This document shows positions 46,461-57,289 of a stretch of DNA of 64,000 nt, in pieces. A model generated the notes under the pieces. That model did not search any database, was not told the DNA's origin, and was given only the letters and a program-made list of their open reading frames with translations. Source of the DNA: Eunapius fragilis (Eukaryota > Porifera > Demospongiae > Spongillida > Spongillidae). The stretch is taken from positions 5,245,408-5,309,407 of the forward strand of contig OY811971.1 of the NCBI GenBank assembly GCA_963681505.1, written 5' to 3'. Every line of letters begins with the position of its first letter. The first letter of the stretch is position 1. The position numbers and the translations under genes were made by a program.

Positions 46461-47580
46461 CTATGTTAGGCATTTGTTGCAATGCCAATACATACCAAGC
46501 ATTTCATCACTCAATACTGCCAGCCATACATGCAAAATCCAAGCAACACAGTGAGTCCTTGCTGCTCGGTGGATGGTTTGGTACCCACAGAGCAGTCAGA
46601 GATAAGACCAACCTCAAGCCTTATACTGTTGTTGCTGTCCCAGTCGCGCTCCACATCAACAATAGCAATGCCTTAAAATGTTAACAGAGTTCTGTTAAAC
46701 ATTTAAACTAATCCATCCGATTTGGGGTGATACGAATATGCGCGAGTTTTTCGAATTGCATATATTTTCTACTCTCGAAATTCCTATGCCTTGGTCCGAA
46801 TTAATGCAATTGTTCAGGTACATCGAAACGACAAATCAATTCATACACTAGAGTTATTGCCTCCAGCTTAGGTAACGTGTAGGTCTCCGTGGAATTAATA
46901 TAATCAGAAATATTTGTTGCCGCCCGTAGGCACGTACGCGGGTCCGTAAATAGTTGATCCAATAGTACGTCAAAAATTGGGTTGTGAAAGTTTGAGAAGT
47001 ATACAACGAAGCGTAGAAACTTGCTCCGTTACTTGAGTGGCTTACCCGACTTCATTGCTCGATCGTGGAAGGTAATTGGCTGTAGAATGCAGTGCGATTG
47101 CCTAAATTCAAGCTACTTCGCGATCCAACAATATCAGGCGCATTCAATTTATAGTAAAATATTGCGAATGAATAGTGACTTTGTCTTTTGATGCACAATC
47201 ACAGAATAGTAATTTTATTTACTATAGGTTTAAGTTAATTACACAATAGATTTTCAGGAGATTTGGATGGTGCCCAAAGGGTGCTTTAATGGTCTAGGCG
47301 TTTTGTATTGGCCTGCTTGAAAACACAGATCACTATTTTTATGCTTCAGCATAATAGATTTGCTTATATTTCTTAAATAGCTTAACCATGTAGCTATTTT
47401 TTGTAACACAATTTTTTGTTATTAAGTTGTGACAACTCTATTTATTACACACCCTTCTTTGAAGCACATAGTTGTAAACCAATCCTAACAGAGTAGTCTA
47501 TGTTTATTTTAATACGATGGTGCACACACGGAGATATTATCAAGCCTTTTATTCATATTTAATTATATGTATACGCATGC

Positions 47581-48170
47581 ATGCACAAAAAAACGTTCCA
47601 ATCTACTTTTTTGCTATTCAGAATGAAGACTGTTCTTGATCTAGAGTGCCTCATTGAAGAATATAAAAATGATTTAAGTGAGCATGGTGCCCTTACAGCT
47701 CCTGTATTAAGGAATGGGTTAGTTTTGCATATAAACTACAACTTAACCAATGACAACCCAAATGAAACAGCCAAGATAGTTGAAAAACTAGCAACAGAGC
47801 ATATCAACCTAAAGGCATTGTGCACTTCCATTCGTTGCTTGCTTCAAATTGTCAAGGATATGAAGAAGCACCTTTCTAGAGCTTGGGATGATATTGTTTT
47901 GTATCAATAAATCTGCCATTTGGACTTCCATTTGATAATCGCCAAAGTACATGCACATACCAACCTTTTCACTTTCAGTTAATTCTGTACACAGCAGTCA
48001 ACCAAGCACTTCCTGTCCCATGCCAACTAAGCTTAGATCAGACTGCAGTAAAAAGAAGTGCAGTACGGCAATTGCTCATTTCAAATGAAGCTCTCAAGGC
48101 TAAGGTCCCAGTACTTGCTGCTGTTAAAATTCAGAACTGCTATCTTTGTAAGCAGGAAGTCAACAATTGA
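47581..48170 (+). CDS. unrecognised ORF plus downstream open stretch
   Basis: An open frame to 47910 encodes KTVLDLECLIEEYKNDLSEH, APVLRNGLVLHINYNLTNDN and IRCLLQIVKDMKKHLSRAWD. After the stop, another frame (about 47975-48170) reads LILYTAVNQALPVPCQL, then TAVKRSAVRQLLISNEALKA and NCYLCKQEVNN. The two stretches have protein-like composition and might be exons or halves of one transposon-derived gene. I cannot name the family. From 48170 to 48870 nothing else was seen. Confidence 0.35.
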
Positions 48171-48875
48171 ACAAAAACTATTTTCTAAATTGCGAAGTGT
48201 GTAAAAAGAAATGATGGCAAGTAATGCAATGGTTAAGAAGTTGACAGAGGAAAATGTGTTATTATGTGTATGTAAATGAACATAATGTATTCTATAATGG
48301 ATACATCATTTTTGTGAATCCTTTAACAAAATTCCAAAAGTCATAGTCACATATTGTAAAACATATGAAGCAGAGGAAGATGGGGAGAATGTTACAATTC
48401 CAACATATGGGCTACTAGCAGATTATATTGCTGGTGACCTTAACTTAAGTAGTGGACTTAATCCGTGAACTTTTTGGCATCCATTTATTGTCATTGCTAT
48501 AATGAGTTTTTTAATATTGACTTCATCTGTCTAGATTTTGCTTCATGTTTAACAGGTTTGAATCTTTTAATTTTAACTTTGCGCATACGGATCATAATGA
48601 CCTTCTTTGTTATCTTGACTTATAATACATGAAAATCACATAATCAAGCAGTGTTAAGTGCATCTCTACGTATAATACTAGTCAGACTATGTGTGTTCAT
48701 CCCATTCATTCGCGTACATTACCGATCTTTTTTATTTTGATCTTTAAAATTACGTGGTCCTCGCATGGAGATACATAATCAAACAAGTAAGATATCGTTG
48801 AAATGCAGAAATTTATTTCTTTTCAGTGGTATACAATTTATTGGGAAAAAAGAAATTTGAAAAAAAAATTGTCAA

Positions 48876-49723
48876 CTATCGTTTCGGGTAGCGGCCCCAT
48901 GGTATCCATAGCCACACGTTGCAGCGGCCGTACCACACGGTCATGCTGCAGAGGTGCACGTGGTTTAGCACTGGTGGAGGCTTCCTAAATGCACAGGACA
49001 GACAACTAGAACTCCAAGCAACAACTTCTTTGCGTTGCCCAACCCAATAAAAGCGCTCACGGGTCTTCAGTATACTAATGCCCTTCACTTAATGAGCAAT
49101 GTAAGGCTTCCAATACGACCCGGCCGCGGACCAGGGAGGACTAAATGCATGCAACCTTCTATGAAGCCCCAGGGAAAATCCTCCCACCGACGATACAATA
49201 CACCATTCTGCACAACCATGTACGAGGACTGAGCCCACATGCTATGCCTGGGTGTGCAGGGACAGATGCTTGGAAATTCCCGAGGGACACATACATTTTC
49301 CATGCAGCCATTAATTGAATAACTTGCCCAATGTGGGATTCCGGCCTTTGTTCTTCACCATGCAAGTTCGTCCAAACTCCAACCTGGCAACTAGACATCC
49401 GATTCCACTGAACAAACGTCATTTTCCTTTGGAAATGATATCACACTGAGGGCAAGGATACGAGATAGTGCATCAGCATTGCATGGTATGTGCTTAGTAC
49501 CAGGGCGATAAAGGGGTTGTGCATCCTTCTTGGTCACTGCATTCAACCGTTTGAAGTCCACACAAAATCGTGTGGATCCATCCTTTTTCTTGACTAACAC
49601 TACTGAGGGTGACCATGATCCCTGACTAGGTTCTATCACCTTCCTTTCCAACATGCCACTTCCTCCCTCTGATGAATCGGCAACTTGTGCGACCTGACTG
49701 CTATATTCCTTTCTGATCCCCAT
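48876..49723 (-). pseudogene. internally deleted Ty3/gypsy retrotransposon relic
   Basis: Minus strand, in order: [40 protein letters not shown] (first part of a Ty3/gypsy reverse transcriptase); then directly [18 protein letters not shown] (end of RNase H); then about 49090-48880 ERFYWVGQRKEVVAWSSSC and LSCAFRKPPP (integrase zinc-binding start). The RT palm, the RNase H body and the integrase catalytic core are absent, so the copy is dead. The join between RT start and RNase H end falls at about 49512. No LTRs were identified. Confidence 0.75.
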
Positions 49724-49947
49724 GCAGTAACTGTGTGATGATACACTATAAATCTGTTCTCAGTGCCTAAATCACCATCATTGTGACAAAATACTGCAAG
49801 TAGCTATTATGCATTAATGCACCCGTAACATATACAATAATACATAACAAGTACCGATACACAAATATACAGCAGTAACAAAATAAACAATAAATAAATA
49901 AATAAAATAAATAAATAAAATTTAATTGAATAAAGTCACTCCTGCAT

Positions 49948-52354
49948 TTATGGAAGTCCTGCTCCGTCTTCTATCTCCATCCTTCTCCTCCACTTCACCC
50001 GACTCCCACGAATGCACAAATTTGTAGCACGAAGGATAGCAAACATCAGCCTTGCCCGCACATAACCCATCACTTCACTGTTTGATTTATGCCAAGTTGC
50101 AGCAATTTTTTCTGATAGGAGGTGCATGAATGCCTTTCCTTCAACACCCAGTGCCCCATCTGCAGTCACAACAAAAGGTGTAAACAAAGTATATACACAT
50201 TCAGCTGCTTGTGACTATTTCAGTTTCTTAATGTGCTCAATAGAAGAAAGCACCGCATTTACATCCCGTTGTACATAGGAGCTGGCATCTGAGTCGACTA
50301 CTCCAACATAAAAAAAAGTAGTAGTTTGAGACTGCCACAAACCACGAACAGAAAGGTCAGCAACTAAAGCTGGAACATTTTTCTGGACATTCGCTTCTTT
50401 TATCACCGGTTCTCTCAAAACATCTTTATAGGCAATTGAAGCCAAGTCACCAAGGGTATCCCTTATCTCATTTGTCTTTGAATAACTAAATCTCCCTTTC
50501 TACAGTCGAGGGCATGTCCAGTGGTGAATTGGCTACCACAACCATCACACAATGCTGGCAATCGTATAATGGTCTGTGATATCGTAGTGCCAAAGAGTCT
50601 CGAAATTCAGTGGCAGACAAATCAAAAGGATGATGTGCCAATGGTATCACTGTCGGCCATGCTGAGGTCTTTCCATCAATTCCTCATTGTATTGCTCTTT
50701 TCTTTGTGTTGTAAAATTGACTCTAGAAGATTGAGGTTTTGGATTTCAATGTCTTGCTTTATTTTGCGGTGTAACTTCAAAAGGTGTTCTGTGTGATCAA
50801 GAACACTAAAGACTGAACTGCACTTTATTGCATCAACTATCAGAGCTGTACGTTTTCTTGAATTTGTGAAAGAAGAAGCTGCAGTTAATAGAGGATCGTG
50901 GATTCCCATCCCGCCATGACGAGCAGGAAGTGTGAACAGCTTCTTTTCTGAATCACTTATAGTTCCCTGAGTTCCCTGCAATACAGCAAGCCAAAAGATG
51001 TCATTCAATGCATTACGCAAAAGTTCAAAGCAGGAATCACAATCTGGTACCACTCTTTGAAGGTAAGACCATTGGAATTGCATACTTTTTGAAAGAGCTG
51101 CAAATGCAGCCTGGGGATAAAATTCAGCTGCCTCAGCCAATTTGTTTACTCCAGATGTCCATGTTGTAACTTTCTCCAAAACAAAACCACGCACTTCATC
51201 TTTCTCCCCAATGAACCCTCCCAAGAAACGGTGTCCACTAACAATTTTTATTCCAAGCTCTCCAAATAATGCCTTAGCTGCATGCATCCTTTTCTGTGGC
51301 TCTAACAATCAAAACTGTTTTTTTTGGTTCAGGGTAGTAGCCAAAATCTGGACCTATTTCGCATAATTTCTGGAACCAAACTTTCACATTTGAAAGTTTG
51401 GCAGCACAAGCTGAATCATCAGCATACCAGTTTTGTATCCACTTGTTCTTGTCTGTAAGATGTTTAATTAGTGGCATAACAGCAGCAGCGTACATTAGCA
51501 TTGAAAGTGGATCGCCCTGAGCAACACCTTCCTTACTGAGAATCACTTCAGAACTGCCCTGTAAAAATAAGGACGCATAACCTCTGTAGGTATTAAATAA
51601 GAAGCGTGAGCATCTGGGCCATTGTACTCTAGCATTCCATAGAGCTGCTGATCTATTGAGGGAATTAAAGGCATTCTTGGCATCAACTAACATTACCTCC
51701 CCCCCCCATCCATCTTCTTTATGCTCATCATACAGCTTCCTCATGGCATAAACTGCGCCTTCAATTCCTGCTCTCAGTCCAGAGCAAAGCTGATCTACTC
51801 CACATAGGTCCTCAGCATCAGTACCTGTAGCCAAAGCCATCACTTTTCCAATTATTCTTCTGAGTACTTCCCCCACTGCAATAGGTCGCACACCTGGGTA
51901 TTTGTCAAGTGCTATCAATCTACTAGACACAAGTGCTCTGATTTGTACCCATTCTACTATGCCATTAGCAAGATATCTCACCAGCTCAGCAACAGCATCC
52001 CTCAGTGTGCTACTCGAAGACCCAAATCTTAAAAGGTAACATTGCCATTGAGCACCTGTCGAACCTCCTGGACCAGAACCACCACGAATTCTTCTTGCAG
52101 CACTTACAATGTGGGAACTTGTGATGTCAACAATAACAAGTGGCGGAAGTTCATCACATGGCATAAATGCTCGTGTGCCTGACTGTGATGCTTCTGGATG
52201 TTTTTCTTGTAAGATATGTGCAACAGACTGTCCATTTATCAGTGGAGGGATCCAAAACAACTCCACTACCTGTTTGATCTGTCAACCACCTTGTAGCTGA
52301 TCTGATGTCCCCTCTTAGCATTAAATATACTAGTTCTCGATAGTTCAGTGTCAC
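49948..52354 (-). mobile_element. second type of reverse-transcriptase element, frameshifted
   Basis: Starts near 52354; a frameshift near 52260 leads to the main ORF 52266-51274: LDKYPGVRPIAVGEVLRRII, VMLVDAKNAFNSLNR (motif A), GVAQGDPLSMLMYA (motif B), NWYADDSACA (motif C). A further frameshift near 51300 leads to 51308-50676: GHRFLGGFIGEKDEVRGFV, AALSKSMQFQWSYLQR, LPARHGGMGIHDPL. Then 50445-50215 has VPALVADLSVRGLWQSQ, VVDSDASSY and a KK.K end, and 50187-49948 has FTPFVVTADGALG.EGKAF and ATNLCIRGSRVKWRR. This domain order is conserved in a group of animal RT elements. The last part has the spacing of a PD-(D/E)xK nuclease (my inference). It is distinct from the family at 41.6/52.6 kb. Confidence 0.7.
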
Positions 52355-52559
52355 CAGTAGAGTCCCGCATGCGTATAGCGGTTGCCATTGTTACACAAAC
52401 TAAGTCATAAACATCTCTTTGATGAGAGCGAACTCTAGGGCAATGTTATCTAGGTCCTAGATTATGTTAATAGTGTGTACATGTATGTATGTTAGTGTAG
52501 TTGCTAAATGTAGATCTTTACGTGTACATGTATGGTTGTATTTAAATTTTTGGAAGTGA

Positions 52560-54365
52560 GTGTGACAACAGGAGCAGCTGCTCGGACCACTGAGCTAAGA
52601 AAGGATGTTTGGTTGGGAAATGGCTTTGTGCGGTGGACAGGTCTAAGGCAAAGGATTAATATGGCCGTCTTCAATTTGGAGTGGCCTGTCCATCTGGAGC
52701 AGAGAAAGTAATTCATGGTCTCAGGTCTTGTATTGAAGAACATTGGACTGATGACTCAGGACTTTACAGTGCTGAAGTTAGATATGTGTAATGCATTCAA
52801 TCTAGTTTCTCGCCAAACCTTGTTGAATGAATGTGCTAACCACTTTCCTGAGTTGCTTCCATGGGCGATGGCGCTATAGCCAGCATCCTTTGTTGAGGCA
52901 CCATTTAGGTACCATTCGTCTGCTTGGTACAGCATATTCTTGTGTCTGCCGTTGCTACTGATGAAGGTTGTTCAAGTCTGCTCTTTCATGCATGGTACCA
53001 GGATGATGTTGTTATTACTGGTCCAAGGCTGCCTGTTTCCAGAGCATTTTCCATTATCCAGGAACGAGGGCCGCATTAGGTCTCTTTTTTAATGCAGTTA
53101 AATGTGAATGGTTCAGTTTGAGTGACCTCAGCATGTTCCATCCATGATGAAGAAGTCTAATGTACCCCATATTGAAATAATTGGAGCAGGCTCCTATTGG
53201 TGATGCTATATAGTGTGCCATGTTTGTGTCCCAGAAATGTGCAATGGCCTCCAAGTTGCTCACACAGTTGGAAAGTTGGTTCTGTGGACCCCTCAAGTAG
53301 CTGTACTCCTCTTGCGCCAATGTGGGGGGATATAGCAAACTTGTACATCTGGCAAGATGCACACCTCCTTCACTTGTGGCGGAAGGGTTTAAGTACTTCG
53401 ATAATGATTGCTTTGCCTAGTGTACAGGGGTAGATACCACCAATAGTGCATGGGAACAGGCACAGCTCAGTTGAAGTAGAAGTGGTATTGGGCTTCACAG
53501 CCAGCCTGTGTTTAGAATCAACACCTAATCACCACCTTGTCCATTCTATCAGAGGATATAATGATCATATTCCACCGACTGAGGCCATTAAAATAGAAAC
53601 AGTCTCTCACACTGCCTGCCATCAAAAAGACCCTTTCCTGCAAACTTTGAGATAGCCTGCAGTTTAATAAACTATTTGCCAATTCATCTTTGCCAGACAG
53701 AGCACGTCTATTATCTGTATCTTCCCCCCATGCTAGAGCCAGGCTTTCTGTTATCCCTACTCCAGGAGTTAACTTACAGCTTGACCCTTTGGAATTTCAA
53801 ACAGCCATACAGTGGTGGTAGGCATGAGTGTCTCACAGCGTGCTAGCTGTCCTACTGCCCAGCTCATTCTTTGGATTCACTACGTCACCAAGCTTTTACT
53901 TGCAAGCACGGAGGTGATGTGGTCATATACCATAACAGGCTATGGGATGTTTTTGTGGAGTCATGCCGAAGAGCCTGTGTTGTTGGTATTCAGGTAGAGG
54001 TGGGGAGTGGTTATGGTCTTCATGAGCAGGTAGAGGTTGGGAGTGGTTATGGTCTTCATTTTCAGGTAGAGGTGGGGAGTGGTTATGGTCTTCATGAGCA
54101 GGTAGAGGTGGGGAGTGGTTATGGTCTTCATGAGCAGGTAGAGGTCGGGAGTGGTTATGGTCTTCATGAGCAGGTAGAGGTGGGAAGTGGTTATGGTCTT
54201 CATGAGCACAGCAAACGATCAACTGATGTTCTTGCTGCAAATTGGGTGATGGGCAAGCCGGCTGGATTCGACTTCACTATCACATCCACTGCTAGTTTCT
54301 AACAGTTTACCTGAAGCGAGTGTCACAGCAGAGTCTGCAGCCTTTGCCGCCGAGGAACGGAAGCA
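52560..54365 (+). mobile_element. non-LTR retrotransposon copy B, degenerate, inverted relative to copy A
   Basis: Plus strand: LKLDMCNAFNLVSRQTLLNE (motif A, about 52770-52830), NHFPELLPWAMAL then a stop, broken motif B and C, MFVSQKCAMASKLLTQL (about 53220), KLVHLARCTPPSLVAEGFK (about 53335), the block at 53440-53788, then 53871-54302: TCKHGGDVVIYHNRLWDVFV, ESCRRACVVGIQ, six 12-residue units, STDVLAANWVMGKPAGFDF. It ends near 54365, earlier than copy A. Many stops. It abuts the 5' end of membrane-protein gene 3, mirroring copy A beside gene 2. Confidence 0.7.
53993..54207. repeat. 36-bp minisatellite, 6 units, in copy B
   Basis: The same unit as in copy A (VEVGSGYGLHEQ), with one HFQ variant. 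It lies at the same place in the endonuclease-like region, on the opposite strand of the window. Confidence 0.93.
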
Positions 54366-54692
54366 TATGCATTCATGTATTCTCTTCAATAGGTTGCGAT
54401 GAATAATAATAATTATTATTATTATTTAGGGAATTAATGCAGACGCAGGACGATATTATATATAAATATACACAATTATACAGCAGTTAGATTATATAAA
54501 TTTGAGTTTTTCTATGTTCGTGTAATCTCAACAACAAAAAAAAAAAAAAACTTTTATATCAAATGATCCCACTGCTATACACCGGCCGCGGTGTTTCCGG
54601 CTGCTGAATTCATTCGCGTATTTAAAAGTCGGTGACAAATGATATGTCCGCGTAGTCAAAAGAATTTTTGTGAGGCACGCCTAACGCAACTG

Positions 54693-56452
54693 ATGCGTTC
54701 AGAATTCGTGCGGCTGGCTTTGCTGCTGCGATCTCTCACTGCGATCTCGATGGTCGGGGGTTTTAATAGCATCTGTCCAAGTCGTAAGCGGTATAATATA
54801 AAGATATATATATACAAACAGTACTGATGCGTATTAATGCCATGCTAGCTTTGGAAAAAAAGGCGCACTACGACACCAGAGATATAGTATATTATTGTAC
54901 TGTGCACTTCCAGAGAGTACCTACCCTTCTGACGCGCTTACCATGCCAACTTGCAACACCGATAAACTGGTTCTGGCTTGGAACATAAAGCAGGCCTTGT
55001 ACGGTGAAGAAATAGGTCTGGAGTACAAGTGCATCAACCCAAGTGGAGTCCTAGTGAGTAACACATCAACTCACGTGTACTTGTGCTTACGAGCCTGCAG
55101 CTGTGGATCCCTATCTCTGCAGATAGCCGCGCGTCACCGATAATATGTACGGCCTCCCTATACCCTCAAGCGCCTTCTATATGCCTTGGTCGATCTGTTA
55201 ATTTTGTGCGTCCAAATTAACTATTTCATGCGATGTTTAATTAGCATATATATACATGTATCAATATTAGTGGATAGATGTATGGAATAGGCCGGTGAAG
55301 CATTTAACCGCATGCTTTAAGGTAGAGAGAATATGATTTTTTTTAAACAAAAGAGCATGCGCGCATGAAGCATGGCAGTGCAAACGTACTGAATGTTTTA
55401 ATCACGTGATATTTTCTCCTTTAGGCCTTTAATGTGTCCACACTTAATGTAATAGGTCAAACAAGTTCTACTACCTTGAGAGGTGTGGCTACAACACCTA
55501 ACTCCACTTGTTTCTTTTCTGCTTGTTACTTTCTCAATACCATACCGGCAACAAAACGATTCTTTGTCCTTCCAACAAGTTGTGTCGTTCAATTGCCTCC
55601 TCCCACAAGTACTTCCTACTTGATTGCACCGACCACTACTGGGCATGGGGACCAGAGCACCTCAACAGCTTTGGAACTTGATCAAATAGATTCCTACACA
55701 CCAACACCTGAAATACAGCATTCTCAACGAATGGCATCAAACAACCAAGGCAGCTACAAGCTTTTCTCTCCTTCAACCTCACCCTCAGTTTCTACATTGC
55801 TTACTCTTACCACAGGCACACATGTTATGGTCACTACACATGTGGATATGATATCATCTCATGCGGACATCACACCCTCTCATGTGGATATGACAGCATC
55901 CTATGTGGATATCACACCATCTAGTTTGAACACCAATCTCAAAACAACGTGCACGTTCTTGAGGTGTATTCCTGGTTATGTTGCCATTAGCATTATGGCC
56001 ACCATCTCATTTGCTCTGCTCTTCTTGGTCACTGCTATTGTAAGCAGATTCATTCAAATGCACAAAGTGGCTTTGGAGAGGTATGCAGTGATGTTTTTTT
56101 GCTGTCAAAGTTTGGCATTCCACCATTTGCTTTCTGCACAGGTCACGCGACCTCAAATCATTGGGATGTGGAGATGAGGTATGTGCCATTTTCATCCTCA
56201 TGCAGAATTAATTTGTGCAATTTGCCTACTCAGAAAGTTGATCCTGACTTCAAACTAACACTGACATTACATCATGCTTTCCTTTCCGTTGAAAGCCAAC
56301 TGGATTCACTGCACCAACCATCATCATTGGCAGTAGAAGTAAAAGAGACTGATTTTACCCAGCCATACTTAGATGGTTATTGGTCAGAAAGTGTATGTGA
56401 TGCACAGGAAATGCACGAATCCAACACCTCTACATCCACCTGTTCATTGTGA
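54693..56452 (+). CDS. type I single-pass membrane protein, local family member 3
   Basis: Exons: 54693-54783 (ATG, signal peptide MRSEFVRLALLLRSLTAIS), 54914-55053, 55425-56080, 56142-56178, 56234-56452; in phase with GT..AG borders. Same architecture as the minus-strand paralogs: CNTDKLVLAWNIKQ block, second Cys block, a stalk with HADITPSHVDMTASYVDI repeats, transmembrane segment ISIMATISFALLFLVTA, tail KVDPDFKLTL..SVESQLDSLHQ..YWSESV, then a unique end CDAQEMHESNTSTSTCSL. It is the most diverged member. The AAGCAG in KQALYGEEIG replaces the KQxVYVMG of the others. It ends 840 bp from the 3' end of the convergent FGD-like gene. Function unknown; probably a cell-surface protein. Confidence 0.7.
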
Positions 56453-57289
56453 AGTGAATCAATGCCACATATCCAACCATTTGTCCCAAACATAATTTAA
56501 TGCCATCAGTACAATAAATTAGAAACCTACACAGCTCTGTGTGTAACAGATAACCTATAAGCATGATATTGTCACCTAACTGGATCATACTCTTATGACA
56601 TAAACAACATCAGAATACATTAAAAACGTTCAAACATATATTGTATACTCATTACATACACATACACATCTAATGTCCAAGTAACCTAGCTACCCAAACA
56701 GTCCTGGACTGGATAGCTCTGGCATTAGGTTTAATAAGAGCCTGCCATACAAACTGGTAGCGAAGTTACATGCAGCGAAGAGAGAGACACTACATTGATT
56801 GGAATGGTGTGTTCCTTATGTGACTGGAAAACACAACACTAGTTATAGGCACAAGAAGTGTGTGATACATGTACATGTCCACTGTGCAAAGACATCCAGT
56901 AGATGTGTAGATGCATATAGTTCTAACATTTTAAAAGAAGTGTCTGTGTGTGCACAATTAACACGTTCGAGTGCAGCCTGTGTGCCTACAAAGTCCCACT
57001 CACTGGTCTGTGTGCCTATATAAGGTACGTTCAAAGGTTGGCTGGCTTGGCTCAGATGCATTCTGACTCAGAACCATCACTTACAGTTCTTCTTAGAACA
57101 GGCAAGCACTACTAATTATTAAAACCTTCATTCTGTCAGCTTTTCCAATACTGCCAATTGATGGGTGGTCTCGTGAGCAAAACAGAACCAAAAAATAATA
57201 ATAATACATACATACCGTACGTGCACGAATGAAAATGAAATACAAACATGGACACACAATGCAGCTAATGACAACACCAGCGGGTGGCT

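Noticed and set aside
45845..46684. Open frames rich in Pro/Ser/Leu (+) or Gly/Arg/Glu (-)
   Set aside because: They are produced by the CT-rich 14-bp repeat; all three minus frames give the same peptide pattern.
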